Source: Inconstantimicrobium porci | Lineage (GTDB): Bacteria; Bacillota; Clostridia; Clostridiales; Clostridiaceae | Assembly: GCF_009696465.1 (NCBI RefSeq) | Contig: NZ_VULX01000013.1 | Span: forward strand, 18,580 to 82,579 | Direction: 5' to 3' | DNA: 64,000 bases | Part shown: piece after piece, positions 55,960 through 64,000 of the stretch | Position numbering within the stretch: the first letter of the stretch is position 1 | Layout: every line of letters begins with the position of its first letter | Position numbers and translations under genes: made by a program | The notes under the pieces: generated by a model | What the model was told of the DNA's origin: nothing | Database searches by the model: none | The model's input: only the letters and a program-made list of their open reading frames with translations

Positions 55960-57060
55960 ATGATTTTTACATGTAATAAACAAGATTTACAGGATGCAAT
56001 ATTAATAGCTCAAAAAGCTATAACAGGAAAAAGCACTCTTCCTATACTTGAAGGTATTTTAATAAAAGCTCAGGAAAATACATTAACATTAATAGGTTCA
56101 GATAAAGATGTCAGTATTGAAACTAAACTTGTTGCTGATATAAAACAACCAGGAGATATAGTTATTGATTCAAAGATTTTTGGAGAAATAATTAGAAAAC
56201 TTCCTAATGATAAAATTACAATCGAAACTTTAGATAAGAATACAGTACAGATTACATGCTTAAAGTCCGTATTCAATATAGTTTACATGGATGCTAATCA
56301 ATTTCCTGAACTACCAATGATTAATGAAAATCAAATTTTCAGCATACCTCAGTCAACACTAAAGAACATGATAAAAGGAACATCTTTTGCTATTACTCAA
56401 GATGAGTCAAGACCAATACTTCAGGGTATCCTTTTCGAAGTAAATGATGGACATTTAAATCTTGTTGCACTAGATGGATACAGACTTGCAATAAGAACAG
56501 AGCTGCTTGACACTAGTAATTCAATAAATGCAGTAATTCCAGGAAGAACTCTTATAGAAGTGGCAAAAATACTTGAAGATTCAGATGAAAATGTAAATAT
56601 CACATTTACAACAAATCACATTCTTTTTAGTCTTGAAAATACAAAAGTAATATCTCGTCTTCTTGAAGGAGAATATATAAAGTATAATTCACTTCTTCCT
56701 CAGGAATATAAACTTCTTGTTAATGTTAAAAGACAGGATCTTCAAAATGGTATTGAAAGAGCCTCACTTATGTCTACTGACAGCAACTCTAATTTAATAA
56801 AATTAAATATTGAATCTGACACAATTATTATCACTTCTAATTCTCAATTGGGAAAGGTAAGAGAAGAAGTTGCTATAGATTTGCAAGGTGAATCTCTTCA
56901 AATTGCATTTAACTCAAGATACATCCTTGATATATTAAAGAACATGGAAGCGGAAGAAATTGTAATGGAATTTACAAGTAGTGTTTCTCCTTGCATTTTG
57001 AAGGATAAAGAAAGCGATAATTGCAAATATTTAGTATTACCAGTAAGACTAATAAAGTAA
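55960..57060 (+). CDS. dnaN: DNA polymerase III beta sliding clamp
   Basis: 366 aa, three tandem clamp domains. MIFTCNKQDLQDAILIAQKAI, ALDGYRLAIR in the middle domain, and C-terminal YLVLPVRLIK (the PVR hydrophobic-pocket motif). Dimer tethers PolC to DNA. AAAGGAG precedes the ATG. Standard gene order. Confidence 0.97.
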   Translation: MIFTCNKQDLQDAILIAQKAITGKSTLPILEGILIKAQENTLTLIGSDKDVSIETKLVADIKQPGDIVIDSKIFGEIIRKLPNDKITIETLDKNTVQITCLKSVFNIVYMDANQFPELPMINENQIFSIPQSTLKNMIKGTSFAITQDESRPILQGILFEVNDGHLNLVALDGYRLAIRTELLDTSNSINAVIPGRTLIEVAKILEDSDENVNITFTTNHILFSLENTKVISRLLEGEYIKYNSLLPQEYKLLVNVKRQDLQNGIERASLMSTDSNSNLIKLNIESDTIIITSNSQLGKVREEVAIDLQGESLQIAFNSRYILDILKNMEAEEIVMEFTSSVSPCILKDKESDNCKYLVLPVRLIK

Positions 57061-57073
57061 AATGGAGGAAAAA

Positions 57074-57115
57074 CTTTTGCATAAAAATTCATTATGGATG
57101 AATAAGATGCAAAAG
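57074..57115 (+). promoter_or_regulatory. Hairpin in the dnaN-yaaA gap with a short leader ORF
   Basis: CTTTTGCAT (57074-57082) pairs with ATGCAAAAG (57107-57115), and TTCAT (57088-57092) with ATGAA (57098-57102). GGAGG at 57064-57068 precedes a TTG that opens a 14-codon ORF running through the hairpin to a TAA at 57118-57120. No T-run, so not an obvious terminator. Confidence 0.45.
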
Positions 57116-57128
57116 CTATAACTAGGAT

Positions 57129-57335
57129 ATGAATGAGATTGAAATATCAACAGATTTTATAAAATTAGATGCTTTTTTAAAATGGGCATCAGTTGCACAA
57201 AGCGGAGCTGAAGCTAAGATGTATATTTTAGATGAAATGGTTAAAGTTAATGGTGAAGTGTGTACTCAGCGAGGAAAGAAGCTTTATAAAGGTGATGTCG
57301 TTGAGTTTGATAATGAGGAATATGCTATAATTTAA
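57129..57335 (+). CDS. yaaA: S4-domain RNA-binding protein YaaA
   Basis: 68 aa; FIKLDAFLKWASVAQSGAEAK, then VNGEVCTQRGKKLYKGDVVEF, an S4 RNA-binding fold. Conserved between dnaN and recF in Firmicutes; a role in ribosome assembly has been suggested. The ribosome binding site is weak (AGGAT), which fits translational coupling or control by the hairpin just upstream. Confidence 0.92.
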   Translation: MNEIEISTDFIKLDAFLKWASVAQSGAEAKMYILDEMVKVNGEVCTQRGKKLYKGDVVEFDNEEYAII

Positions 57336-57389
57336 AAGTATAACTTTATTATATTTTTGGATTTTATGGTATAATTAAATAGGTGTAAT

Positions 57390-58475
57390 ATGTATATTAA
57401 GAATCTACAACTGTTAAATTATAGAAACTACAAAGAGTTATCTATAGAACTTTGTAAAAATGTTAATGTTTTTATAGGCGATAATGCTCAGGGAAAAACA
57501 AATATTCTTGAGTCTATGTACTATTGTGGTTTCGCCAAATCCCATAGAACAAACAAAGACAAGGAATTAATAAACTGGAATGCTGAAAAGGCATTTGTAA
57601 GTCTAAGTGTTGGAAAAAACAGATTAGATAAAAAAATCGATATAAATATATTAAAAGACGGTAAAAAATCAATACAGGTTAACTCCATCAAAATTAAAAA
57701 AATTGGTGAGTTAGTTGGTATATTTAATGTTGTTATGTTTTCACCTGAAGATCTCAAGATAGCTAAGGAGTCTCCAGGAATAAGAAGAAAGTTTTTAGAC
57801 ATGGAAATATCCCAATTAAATCCTAAGTACTATCATAGCTTAGTACAGTACAATAAAATTTTAATGGAGCGTAACTTTGTACTTAGAAAAGCATGTAATG
57901 ATGAATCTATGCTAGATATATATGATATTCAGATGGCTCAGTTTGGCGCATATATAATAAGTCAGAGAATTAAGTATCTAGATAAGTTGAACCTATATGG
58001 AGAACAAATACATAAGGATATAACATCTAACAAAGAAAATATAAAATTTAACTACCTATGTTCAACAAAGCTTGATGATATAGAAGGTAATCTTATTAAA
58101 TCGTTAAAGAAAAACCGATTAAAAGATATCGATAGAAGGAATACAAGCGTAGGTCCTCATAGAGATGATTTCTCAATTTACATTAATGATGTTGATGTTA
58201 AAAGTTTCGGGTCACAGGGACAGCAGAGGACTGCAGTACTTACTATAAAATTTGCATCTTTAAGAATAATCAAAGAAATCACTGGTGAATACCCTGTACT
58301 TTTACTTGATGATGTTTTATCTGAACTTGATTTTAGCAGAAAGAGATATATTTTAAGTTCTATAGGAAGTATACAGACAGTTATAACTTGTACTGGCATA
58401 GAGGATCTATACGAGTACTTAGATGAGAATTCGAAGGTTTTCAGGGTTAAGGATGGTAAGATTATATATAGCTAG
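57390..58475 (+). CDS. recF: DNA replication and repair protein RecF
   Basis: 361-aa SMC-like ATPase. MYIKNLQLLNYRNYKELSIE at the N-terminus, Walker A FIGDNAQGKTNILESM, ABC signature SFGSQGQQRT and Walker B YPVLLLDDVLSELD. Helps load RecA at gaps. AGGTG five bases before the ATG. Confidence 0.96.
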   Translation: MYIKNLQLLNYRNYKELSIELCKNVNVFIGDNAQGKTNILESMYYCGFAKSHRTNKDKELINWNAEKAFVSLSVGKNRLDKKIDINILKDGKKSIQVNSIKIKKIGELVGIFNVVMFSPEDLKIAKESPGIRRKFLDMEISQLNPKYYHSLVQYNKILMERNFVLRKACNDESMLDIYDIQMAQFGAYIISQRIKYLDKLNLYGEQIHKDITSNKENIKFNYLCSTKLDDIEGNLIKSLKKNRLKDIDRRNTSVGPHRDDFSIYINDVDVKSFGSQGQQRTAVLTIKFASLRIIKEITGEYPVLLLDDVLSELDFSRKRYILSSIGSIQTVITCTGIEDLYEYLDENSKVFRVKDGKIIYS

Positions 58476-58486
58476 GAGGAATATTC

Positions 58487-58756
58487 ATGTTTTTACATTT
58501 AGGTGAGAATGTAGTTGTGCCTATAAAAGACGTTATAGGAATATTTGATATTAATGCAACTATGTTCAGCTCAGATACAAGCCAGTTTTTAAGGCTTGCT
58601 GAGGAAGATGGATTTATAGAAAAGATTACAAATGATCCGCCAAAGTCATTTGTTATAGCAGAAGTTGATAAAAAATCGAAGATATACCTGTCACCTATAT
58701 CTTCAACTACATTAACAAAGAGAACTGATATAAACTATAGTTTGAGTGAAAAGTAA
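58487..58756 (+). CDS. remB: RemA/RemB-like regulator (YaaB)
   Basis: 89 aa; MFLHLGENVVVPIKDVIGIFD, then FVIAEVDKKSKIYLSPISSTTL. The family includes RemA and RemB (YaaB), biofilm-matrix regulators in Bacillus. Located between recF and gyrB as yaaB is in Bacillus. AGGAGGA precedes the ATG. What it regulates in this organism is not visible. Confidence 0.9.
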   Translation: MFLHLGENVVVPIKDVIGIFDINATMFSSDTSQFLRLAEEDGFIEKITNDPPKSFVIAEVDKKSKIYLSPISSTTLTKRTDINYSLSEK

Positions 58757-58824
58757 TTCCTAATATTTAATTTGAGATAATCTGAATTAAATTTTTAAGG
58801 AAAAAAACAAGGAGGAGTTACGAG

Positions 58825-60756
58825 TTGGAAGAAAAAGATATTTTAGAAGGAAGTAAGGTTACTGGAAACTATGATGCTAATCAGATACAGGTATTAGAGG
58901 GACTTGAAGCTGTTAGAAAGAGACCTGGAATGTATATCGGAAGCACAAGTGTAAGAGGATTACATCATTTAGTTTACGAAATAGTAGATAATAGTATTGA
59001 TGAAGCATTAGCTGGATATTGTAAAAATATAAGAATATTCATAAACGAAGATAATTCTATTACTGTTGAAGATGATGGTAGAGGTATGCCAGTAGGTATG
59101 CATCCAAAGATGCATAAATCAGCAGTTGAAGTTATCATGACAGTTTTACATGCTGGTGGTAAATTCGGCGGTGGCGGATATAAGGTATCAGGAGGTCTTC
59201 ATGGTGTTGGTGCATCTGTAGTTAATGCATTATCTGAATCATGTAAGGTTACAGTATATAACGAGGGATATACATGGACTCAGGAATACAGTAGAGGTAA
59301 AGCCTTAACACCACTTGTAAAAGGGGAGCCAACAACAAAGACTGGTACGAAGACATACTTTAAGCCAGATCATGAGATATTTGAAACTTTAATTTATGAT
59401 TTTGAAGTATTATCAAAGAGATTACGTGAACTTGCATTCCTTAACAAGGGAATTAACATAGAACTTTACGATGCTAGAAGTGGAAAAGATGATAAGTATC
59501 ATTATGAAGGTGGTATAAAATCTTTTGTGCAGTATCTTAACAGAAACAAAGAAGTTATACAAAGTGAGCCAATTTATGTAGAAGGTTTAAAAGATAACGT
59601 TCTTGTTGAAGTTGCACTTCAATACAATGACGGATTTAATGAAAATCTGTTCTCATTTGCTAACAACATAGATACTATCGAAGGTGGAACTCACTTAGCT
59701 GGATTTAAGAGTGCACTTACAAGAGCATTTAATGATTACGGTAAAAAGTACGGAAGCCTTAAGGATAATGACAAGAATCTTTCAGGTGATGATATAAGAG
59801 AAGGTCTTACTGCTGTTATATCTGTAAAGATTGAAAATCCTCAATTTGAAGGTCAGACTAAGACTAAGCTTGGAAACAGTGAAGTAAGAGGTGTAGTTGA
59901 TAGTATAGTTTCTCAAGGAGTTGCAGAATATCTTGAAGAAAATCCAGAAGTAGCAAAGAACTTAATTGAAAAATCTCTGTTAGCTCAGAGAGCAAGAGAT
60001 GCAGCAAGAAAGGCCAGAGAGTTAACAAGAAAATCAGTGCTTGAAAGAACTTCACTGCCAGGTAAACTTGCAGACTGTTCATCTAAAAATCCAGATGAAT
60101 GTGAAATATACATAGTCGAAGGGGATTCTGCCGGTGGTTCTGCTAAGAGTGGAAGAAACAGAAGATTCCAGGCAATACTTCCACTACGTGGTAAGATAAT
60201 GAATGTTGAAAAACAAAGACTTGATAAAATGCTGAATTCAGACACAATAAGATCAATGATAACTGCTATCGGTGGAGGAGTTGGAAATGACTTCGATGTT
60301 ACAAAGATTAGATATAACAGAATAATAATCATGACCGATGCCGATGTTGATGGTGCACATATAAGAACATTAATGCTTACATTCTTCTACAGATATATGA
60401 GAAATCTTATAGAAGATGGGCATGTATATATAGCACAGCCACCTCTATATAAGATAAGCAAGGGTAAAAAAGAAGAATATGCTTACAGTGATGCGGAGAT
60501 GGAACAGGTAATAGAATCTTTTGGTGGTAGAGATAATACTTTAGGTATTCAGAGATACAAAGGTCTTGGTGAAATGAATGCATCTCAGTTATGGGATACA
60601 ACAATGGATCCAGAAAAGAGAATACTTATAAAAGTTAATATTGAGGATGCTATGATGGCAGATGAAATATTTACACTTCTTATGGGAGATAAAGTTGAAC
60701 CTAGAAGACAGTTTATACAGGATCATGCAAAGGATGTTATAAACTTAGATATTTAA
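58825..60756 (+). CDS. gyrB: DNA gyrase subunit B
   Basis: 643 aa, TTG start with GGAGG nine bases upstream. GHKL ATPase: [32 protein letters not shown] with catalytic Glu, [15 protein letters not shown] lid; transducer; Toprim with [15 protein letters not shown] and metal-binding [10 protein letters not shown]-terminal [12 protein letters not shown]. 643 residues fits gyrB of Gram-positives lacking the enterobacterial insert. Confidence 0.98.
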   Translation: MEEKDILEGSKVTGNYDANQIQVLEGLEAVRKRPGMYIGSTSVRGLHHLVYEIVDNSIDEALAGYCKNIRIFINEDNSITVEDDGRGMPVGMHPKMHKSAVEVIMTVLHAGGKFGGGGYKVSGGLHGVGASVVNALSESCKVTVYNEGYTWTQEYSRGKALTPLVKGEPTTKTGTKTYFKPDHEIFETLIYDFEVLSKRLRELAFLNKGINIELYDARSGKDDKYHYEGGIKSFVQYLNRNKEVIQSEPIYVEGLKDNVLVEVALQYNDGFNENLFSFANNIDTIEGGTHLAGFKSALTRAFNDYGKKYGSLKDNDKNLSGDDIREGLTAVISVKIENPQFEGQTKTKLGNSEVRGVVDSIVSQGVAEYLEENPEVAKNLIEKSLLAQRARDAARKARELTRKSVLERTSLPGKLADCSSKNPDECEIYIVEGDSAGGSAKSGRNRRFQAILPLRGKIMNVEKQRLDKMLNSDTIRSMITAIGGGVGNDFDVTKIRYNRIIIMTDADVDGAHIRTLMLTFFYRYMRNLIEDGHVYIAQPPLYKISKGKKEEYAYSDAEMEQVIESFGGRDNTLGIQRYKGLGEMNASQLWDTTMDPEKRILIKVNIEDAMMADEIFTLLMGDKVEPRRQFIQDHAKDVINLDI

Positions 60757-60831
60757 TTTGATTATGCCGGGGATTTGTCGCTGGTATAAAGATGTCAATT
60801 ATAATTAATAATTTGGTACGAGGTGAAGTAC

Positions 60832-63384
60832 ATGAATTTGAATGAAGGAAAAGTTGTTAATGTTGATATAAACAGCGAAATGAAAAAGTGCTATATAGAT
60901 TATGCAATGAGTGTAATAGCAGGTAGAGCACTTCCTGATGTTAGAGATGGTTTAAAGCCAGTTCATAGAAGAATATTATATTCAATGCAGCAGATGGGGA
61001 TTACTCCTGATAAGAGCTATAGAAAGTGTGCAAGAATAGTCGGAGAAGTTTTAGGTAAATACCATCCACATGGTGATTCATCAGTTTATGATGCACTTGT
61101 AAGAATGGCTCAGGATTTCTCAATGAGATATATGCTTGTAGATGGACATGGTAACTTTGGTTCTGTCGATGGAGATGGCGCGGCTGCCATGAGGTATACA
61201 GAATCAAGGATGAGTAAAATTTCCATGGAGATGGTAAGGGATATAAACAAGGAAACTGTAGATTTTATTCCTAACTTCGATGGAGAGGAAAAGGAACCAG
61301 TTGTTCTTCCATCAAGATTCCCTAACTTACTTGTAAATGGTTCATCAGGTATAGCTGTTGGTATGGCTACTAACATACCACCACATAACTTAGGAGAAGT
61401 TATTGATGGTGTTACAATGCTTATTGATAACCCAGAGACTACTGTACTTGAATTAATGTCAGTTATTAAAGGACCAGATTTCCCAACAGCAGGTATAATA
61501 ATGGGTAAATCAGGTATAAGAGCTGCATATGAAACAGGAAAAGGTAGAATTGTAGTAAGAGCTAAATGTGAAATAGAAGAGGAAAAGAACAGACAAAGAA
61601 TAATTGTTACAGAGCTTCCTTATCAGGTAAATAAGGCAAGACTTATCGAAAACATAGCAGATCTTGTTAAGGATAAAAGAGTTACAGGTATTTCTGATCT
61701 AAGAGATGAATCTGATAGAGAAGGTATGAGAATTGTAATCGACCTTAAGAAGGATGCTAATGCGAATGTTGTTCTTAACACATTATATAAGCATACAAAA
61801 CTTCAGGATACTTTTGGAGTTACAATGCTTGCTTTAGTTGAAAATAATCAACCTCAGATATTAAATTTAAAGCAAGTTTTAAATTATTACATAAAGCATC
61901 AGAAAGAAGTTGTTACAAGAAGAACTGTATTCGACCTAAGAAAAGCTGAAGAAAGAGCACACATTCTTGAAGGTTTAAGAATTGCGCTTGATAACATAGA
62001 TGAAGTTATTAGAATAATAAGACATTCTGAAACTGCTGAAATAGCTAAGAACACTTTAATCGAAAAATTCGGTTTAACAGTAATTCAGGCTCAATCTATC
62101 CTTGAAATGAGACTTAGAAGATTAACAGGTTTAGAAAGAGATAAGATTGAGGCTGAGTATAACGAGCTTATGAAACAGATAGAATACTTAAATGAAATTC
62201 TAGCAAGTGAAGAAAAACTTCTTGGAGTTATCAAGGATGAACTTGCTGAAATTAAGAAAAAATATAACGATGAAAGAAGAACTCAGATAACTAAGGTTGA
62301 GAATGAAATAGATATAGAAGACCTAATAGAAGAGCAGGATGTTGTTATTACAATAACTAATGCTGGCTATGCTAAGAGAATTCCAGCTGATACTTATTCT
62401 GCACAAAGAAGAGGTGGAAAGGGAATACAAGCAATGACAACAAAAGAAAATGATTTTGTTGAGCATGTATTTGTTGCTTCTACACATTCAAATCTTTTAT
62501 TCTTCACTAATAAGGGTAAGGCTTATAAGATCAAAGCTTATGAGCTACCTGATGCAGGAAGAACAGCTAAGGGAACTAATCTAGTAAACTTAATTCCTGT
62601 AGAAAAGGGAGAAAAGATTGAAGCAGTATTAAGTATTAAGGATCTTAACGAAGAAAATGCATTCTTATTCATGGCAACAAAGCAAGGTCTTGTTAAAAAG
62701 ACACCGCTTTCAGATTTCAACAATATCAGAAAGAATGGTCTTATAGCTATTAACTTAAGAGAAGATGATGAACTTCTAAAGGTTAAGGTTACTCATGGGG
62801 ATGCAGATATAATTATTGCTACTCAGGAAGGTTATGCAATTAAGTTTAATGAACAAGATGTTAGACCAATGGGAAGAACTGCTACAGGGGTTAGAGCTAT
62901 TAACCTTAGAGAAGGAGATATAGCTGTATGTATGGATATAGCTGTAGATGGAGAAGAACTTCTTGTTATAAGTGAAAATGGATTTGGTAAGAGAACACCG
63001 CTTGAAGAATACAAACTTCAGAATAGAGGCGGAATGGGTCTTATCACTTATAAGATGTCTGAGAAGACTGGTAAAGTAGTTGGTGCTACTGTATGTAAAG
63101 ATGATAAGGAATTAATGCTTATCAATAGTAGTGGTGTTGCAATCAGAATCAATATATCAGATATATCTGTTACAAGCAGGTCTGCAATGGGTGTTACTCT
63201 TATGAGAACATTAAATGATGAAAAGATAGTAGCAATAGCCAAAGTAGATAAAAATGAATCTGAAGAGGAAGAAGTTCAGATAATGGATACTGATCTTACA
63301 GAAAATGAATCAGCTGTAGATAAAGATGAAAGCTTAAATAAGCTTTTAGAAAGAGCAGAAGAGGATAATAATAAAGAAGAATAA
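60832..63384 (+). CDS. gyrA: DNA gyrase subunit A
   Basis: 850 aa. Breakage-reunion domain with catalytic Tyr122 in [11 protein letters not shown]; quinolone-determining segment [13 protein letters not shown] retains Ser and Asp at the positions altered in resistant strains. C-terminal beta-pinwheel with GyrA-box AQRRGGKG and repeating blades, then an acidic tail. Start ATG 60832 with GAGGTG six bases upstream; a GTG three codons earlier overlaps it. Confidence 0.97.
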   Translation: MNLNEGKVVNVDINSEMKKCYIDYAMSVIAGRALPDVRDGLKPVHRRILYSMQQMGITPDKSYRKCARIVGEVLGKYHPHGDSSVYDALVRMAQDFSMRYMLVDGHGNFGSVDGDGAAAMRYTESRMSKISMEMVRDINKETVDFIPNFDGEEKEPVVLPSRFPNLLVNGSSGIAVGMATNIPPHNLGEVIDGVTMLIDNPETTVLELMSVIKGPDFPTAGIIMGKSGIRAAYETGKGRIVVRAKCEIEEEKNRQRIIVTELPYQVNKARLIENIADLVKDKRVTGISDLRDESDREGMRIVIDLKKDANANVVLNTLYKHTKLQDTFGVTMLALVENNQPQILNLKQVLNYYIKHQKEVVTRRTVFDLRKAEERAHILEGLRIALDNIDEVIRIIRHSETAEIAKNTLIEKFGLTVIQAQSILEMRLRRLTGLERDKIEAEYNELMKQIEYLNEILASEEKLLGVIKDELAEIKKKYNDERRTQITKVENEIDIEDLIEEQDVVITITNAGYAKRIPADTYSAQRRGGKGIQAMTTKENDFVEHVFVASTHSNLLFFTNKGKAYKIKAYELPDAGRTAKGTNLVNLIPVEKGEKIEAVLSIKDLNEENAFLFMATKQGLVKKTPLSDFNNIRKNGLIAINLREDDELLKVKVTHGDADIIIATQEGYAIKFNEQDVRPMGRTATGVRAINLREGDIAVCMDIAVDGEELLVISENGFGKRTPLEEYKLQNRGGMGLITYKMSEKTGKVVGATVCKDDKELMLINSSGVAIRINISDISVTSRSAMGVTLMRTLNDEKIVAIAKVDKNESEEEEVQIMDTDLTENESAVDKDESLNKLLERAEEDNNKEE

Positions 63385-63404
63385 TATTGTTCTCGATTAA
63401 GTAT

Positions 63405-63457
63405 AGAGGTTTATGTGGAATAATTTTAATTGATTATTCTGCATAAACCTCTTTTTT
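63405..63457 (+). terminator. Terminator of gyrB-gyrA
   Basis: Long hairpin AGAGGTTTATG...GCATAAACCTCT with inner GGAATAAT / ATTATTC pairing and a run of six T. Isolates gyrA from the rRNA promoter. Confidence 0.9.
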
Positions 63458-63459
63458 AT

Positions 63460-63770
63460 TTAAGAAATAGTTCAAAATAATGCTGTATAAAGCAATAATT
63501 ATAATGGATTATTAGAATATAAATTAGAATTATACTTAAAATATAGAAGCAAACAAGCATAATTTTCCATAACATCGTATCAAATGAACCTGGTGTATCA
63601 ATATACGAATTATTGAGATAAATAAAGAAAAACATAGTAATTTAAATATAAATTACTTAAATTAAAATAATCTATAATTCGACTGTATTTAAACATGATA
63701 TTATAAGTCATGTCGCTGAGGCACACAGATAAAAACAAACACTTACAACTTTAAAAAGTTTTGAAAAAAG
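63460..63770. other. AT-rich gap before the rRNA promoter
   Basis: About 310 bases. No ORF, repeat copy or hairpin of note was seen, apart from generally A/T-rich sequence that could act as an UP element for the rRNA promoter at its right end. Confidence 0.5.
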
Positions 63771-63772
63771 TG

Positions 63773-63801
63773 TTGACAATGAAGTGCTGAAATGATAAGA
63801 T
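63773..63801 (+). promoter_or_regulatory. rRNA operon promoter
   Basis: TTGACA (63773-63778), 17 bases, TAAGAT (63796-63801), preceded by A/T-rich sequence. Same hexamers and spacing as the tRNA operon promoter. Confidence 0.9.
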
Positions 63802-63807
63802 AAAAAA

Positions 63808-64000
63808 GTCGTCGAAAGGTGACAAAGAAAAAGGAACTTCTCACAAGTGAGAAGTAAGCGAATGTGCCAAATCAAGATTTGGAACACCTGCTTATGATCT
63901 TTGAAAATTAAACAGAGGAAATTAATAGTTTATACAAACTTTTTATTAGACCAGCAATTCTTTTAGTAATTAAGCTAAGATTAAGCTAAGCAATTAAACT
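63808..64000 (+). other. Leader of a 16S-23S-5S rRNA operon (16S begins beyond the window)
   Basis: Contains hairpins ACTTCTCAC / GTGAGAAGT (63836-63855) and CCAAATC / GATTTGG (63867-63882), then a boxA-like TGATCTTTGAAAA (63895-63907), an antitermination signal typical of clostridial rRNA leaders. No mature 16S sequence is reached. Confidence 0.8.

Noticed and set aside
63867..63882. Shared CCAAATC/GATTTGG hairpin in the rRNA leader and at 4945-4961
   Set aside because: Only the short stem is common; flanking sequence differs, so it is probably chance.

Overview
This AT-rich window reads as the replication-origin region of a spore-forming Firmicute, most likely a Clostridium sensu stricto. 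Support comes from the order noc-rsmG-mnmG-mnmE-khpB-yidC-yidD-rnpA-rpmH / oriC / dnaA-dnaN-yaaA-recF-remB-gyrB-gyrA-rRNA promoter, a DnaI/DnaD-type helicase loader, spore-associated genes (ytvI, yyaC), a truncated polC at the left edge, and strong AGGAGG ribosome binding sites throughout. The species cannot be fixed from the sequence alone.

Layout. 1-4034: 5' part of polC, an orphan PotD-type lipoprotein and a small unknown gene, all minus. 4206-10140: accessory zone downstream of rlmH with a Nudix hydrolase, a broken secreted glycosidase-lectin gene, an FUSC-type membrane protein, a MerR regulator, a type I toxin-antitoxin locus and a Cys-rich unknown protein. Copies of a sequence resembling the rlmH 3' end punctuate this zone. 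10143-15519 (minus): rlmH, M42 peptidase, a decayed GGDEF-EAL gene, SEC-C protein, walJ and murA. 15808-19588 (plus): small metabolic and unknown genes, an MBL hydrolase and a subtilase. 19909-23322: M23 peptidase, then dnaD-dnaI. 23501-24457: eleven tRNA genes in a 360-bp tandem repeat. 24561-31700: unknown gene, flavoprotein, acyl-ACP thioesterase, purA, proC, dnaB. 31756-40164 (minus): lonB, rplI, gdpP, yybS-like, MazG-like, rpsR-ssb-rpsF, DUF951, mscS, DUF3343. 40674-43539 (plus): cysteine-desulfurase-like gene, ytvI, yyaC. 43770-53449 (minus): DUF4446, parB, parA, noc and the conserved left arm of the origin. 53450-54340 and 55700-55959: bipartite oriC around dnaA. 54341-63384 (plus): dnaA to gyrA. 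63773-64000: promoter and leader of an rRNA operon whose 16S gene starts beyond the window.

Much of the window is one functional programme: initiation (DnaA, DnaD, DnaI, DnaB), elongation (DnaN, PolC, SSB, gyrase), segregation and nucleoid occlusion (ParA, ParB, Noc, two perfect parS sites and one Noc-box candidate), and translation genes that benefit from origin-proximal dosage.

The least ordinary items are non-coding. There are three dispersed repeat families: one like the rlmH 3' end, one hairpin family with a conserved loop and a T-run, and one with a conserved core but copy-specific inverted arms. There is also the type I toxin locus with several visible layers of RNA control, a nested palindrome in oriC, and a B. 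subtilis-like DnaA-box/DnaA-trio unwinding element. Two genes have decayed mainly through homopolymer slippage.
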